DNA from: Methylophaga sp. 42_25_T18
Lineage (GTDB): Bacteria; Pseudomonadota; Gammaproteobacteria; Nitrosococcales; Methylophagaceae
Direction: 5' to 3'
DNA length: 64,000 nt
Assembly (NCBI GenBank): GCA_002163085.1
Contig: MAAJ01000006.1
Location: 372,001 to 436,000, forward strand
Below the pieces are notes generated by a model. It searched no databases. It saw only the letters and a list, made by a program, of their open reading frames with translations, and was not told where the DNA came from. Position 1 is the first letter of the stretch; every line of letters starts with the position of its first letter. Position numbers and translations under genes: made by a program. Shown in pieces: positions 63,091 to 64,000 of the stretch.

Positions 63091-64000
63091 ATGGCCAATA
63101 AGGTTCGTGAAGATCGCCGCCAATTTTTACACAAGGCGGGCTTAGGGGGAGCATTAACGGGGCTAGTTAGCTCAATTAGTTTGCCTGTATGGGCCGGTGC
63201 AGAAAAACTTGAACTCCCTGATGCTCTTCCCAAATGGATGAAAGTACCAGGCGAAGAATTTAGCAACTATGGCCAACCGTCAGAACACGAACAACAAGTT
63301 ATTCGCTGGATATCAGCCAATTCTGCTGCCCCCGGCAATGGTGTGTCGTGGACGCCATTACACGATCTCCAAGGTACTATCACACCCAATGGCTTACATT
63401 ATGAGCGCCATCATAATGGTGTTCCACAGATTGACCCAGCCCAACATACCTTGCTGATAGATGGCTTAGTAGAGCAACCGCTTTCTTTTGATCTGAAAAG
63501 TTTATTGCGTTACCCCATGCAGTCACGCACCTGTTTTATCGAATGTGGTGGCAATAGCAATAGTGGCTGGCGTACCAATCCTATTCAAACTCAAGCAGGT
63601 TATGCCCATGGTCTGGTATCTAATGCTGAATGGACCGGCATCCCTGTCAAACTTTTACTGCAAGAAGCCGGCATTAAGCCCAATGCAAAATGGGTGATCG
63701 CCGAAGGCGCCGATGCAGCAGCATTAAATATCAGCATCCCGCTTGATAAACTGCTGGACGACGCATTGCTTGCTTTATATCAAAATGGCGAACGTCTCCG
63801 ACCAGAAAATGGCTACCCGTTACGGCTGGTTTTGCCCGGCTGGGAAGGCATTTTAAATGTGAAATGGTTACGCCAATTACGCTTGACTGACGAGCCGCTG
63901 ATGTCACGTGATGAAACGGCGCAATATACCGAATTACAACCTGATGGCAAGGCTCGCCAATTCACCTTTTTGATGGAGGCCAAGTCGTTAATTACCTCAC
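63091..64000 (+). CDS. soxC: SoxC-like sulfite dehydrogenase (5' part)
   Basis: Runs off the right edge after 303 codons without a stop. Tat-type leader EDRRQFLHKAGLGG (twin Arg at ~9-10) suggests folded export with its cofactor. Molybdopterin-binding domain: TFIDG-like LLIDGLVEQPLSFDLKSLL, catalytic Cys in SRTCFIECGGNSNSGW (~145-160), and WTGIPVKLLLQEAG. SoxC, with the cytochrome SoxD, oxidises sulfur-bound intermediates in thiosulfate oxidation. GGAATTGAG precedes ATG. It starts 10 nt after engB. The Mo cofactor could come from the moa genes at the left of the window. Confidence 0.9.
   Translation, partial: MANKVREDRRQFLHKAGLGGALTGLVSSISLPVWAGAEKLELPDALPKWMKVPGEEFSNYGQPSEHEQQVIRWISANSAAPGNGVSWTPLHDLQGTITPNGLHYERHHNGVPQIDPAQHTLLIDGLVEQPLSFDLKSLLRYPMQSRTCFIECGGNSNSGWRTNPIQTQAGYAHGLVSNAEWTGIPVKLLLQEAGIKPNAKWVIAEGADAAALNISIPLDKLLDDALLALYQNGERLRPENGYPLRLVLPGWEGILNVKWLRQLRLTDEPLMSRDETAQYTELQPDGKARQFTFLMEAKSLITS

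Overview
The window looks like chromosomal DNA from a moderately AT-rich gammaproteobacterium. The evidence is the outer-membrane/LPS gene set (mlaA, kdsD-kdsC-lptC-lptA-lptB, waaA, an lpxL-type acyltransferase, pagL), single-copy housekeeping genes of gammaproteobacterial type (guaB-guaA, rplM-rpsI, xseA, prlC, ubiD, serA, uppP), cytochrome c4 beside a System II (ResB/CcsA) cytochrome c maturation pair, and a SoxC-like sulfite dehydrogenase. A Methylophaga/Cycloclasticus/Thiomicrospira-like lineage would fit, but this is inference from gene content and order. No rRNA, tRNA, CRISPR array, prophage, transposase or recognisable defence system was found.

Layout. 0-6.2 kb: end of a DUF2333 gene, an acidic Met/Ala-rich lipoprotein, then a molybdenum/tungsten block: tungstate-binding TupA (without TupB/TupC), an OprP-like porin, a ModE-type regulator fused to a ligand-binding domain, and moaC, moaD and moaE; gloA follows. 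6.3-10.8 kb: a large autotransporter whose passenger ends in six exact 324-nt tandem repeats, with a reading-frame break where the array meets the C-terminal part. 11-12.9 kb: exported proteins and a frameshifted secreted cupin. 13-18.5 kb: ubiD, prlC, an LpxH-like phosphoesterase and a glycosyltransferase. 18.7-24.1 kb: mlaA, a Ca2+/Na+ antiporter, KDO synthesis and LPS export genes, including an LptA that carries a C-terminal SH3 domain. 24.2-25.7 kb: small accessory genes, two of them lipoproteins lying between inverted copies of a 44-nt repeat. 26-32.1 kb: M23 peptidase, xseA, guaB, guaA, acylphosphatase and a membrane protein.

32.3-38.3 kb: a GAF-GGDEF cyclase, then a block of minus-strand genes with Fur-like sites: an archaeal-type nucleotidyltransferase, PepSY and FMN-binding proteins (periplasmic electron transfer), a porin, a 38-residue membrane peptide, and a four-gene micro-operon ending in hemP. 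38.3-44 kb: three Slp-family lipoprotein paralogues around rbgA, cvfB and an HxlR regulator that is divergent from a hydrolase/membrane-protein pair and has two operator-like repeats. 44-51 kb: efpL, ybaN, a zinc-ribbon-like small protein, hopJ, serA, dld, uppP, rplM-rpsI. 51-54.5 kb: lipid A and KDO genes (pagL, lpxL type, waaA) and tadA. 54.7-57.7 kb: mltF and a second diguanylate cyclase. 57.8-64 kb: dsbA, ccsA, resB, cytochrome c4, engB and the 5' part of soxC.

Functional themes: the moa genes and TupA at the left could supply cofactor to molybdoenzymes such as SoxC at the right edge. DsbA, CcsA, ResB and cytochrome c4 form a periplasmic thiol/cytochrome module. The kds/lpt/waaA/lpx/pag genes make, modify and export LPS. 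The Fur-like sites, HemP and the PepSY/FMN pair suggest iron or haem acquisition coupled to extracytoplasmic flavin chemistry. The most unusual items are the LptA-SH3 fusion, the HemP micro-operon, the repeat-ended split autotransporter and the inverted repeat pair around the lipoprotein cassette.
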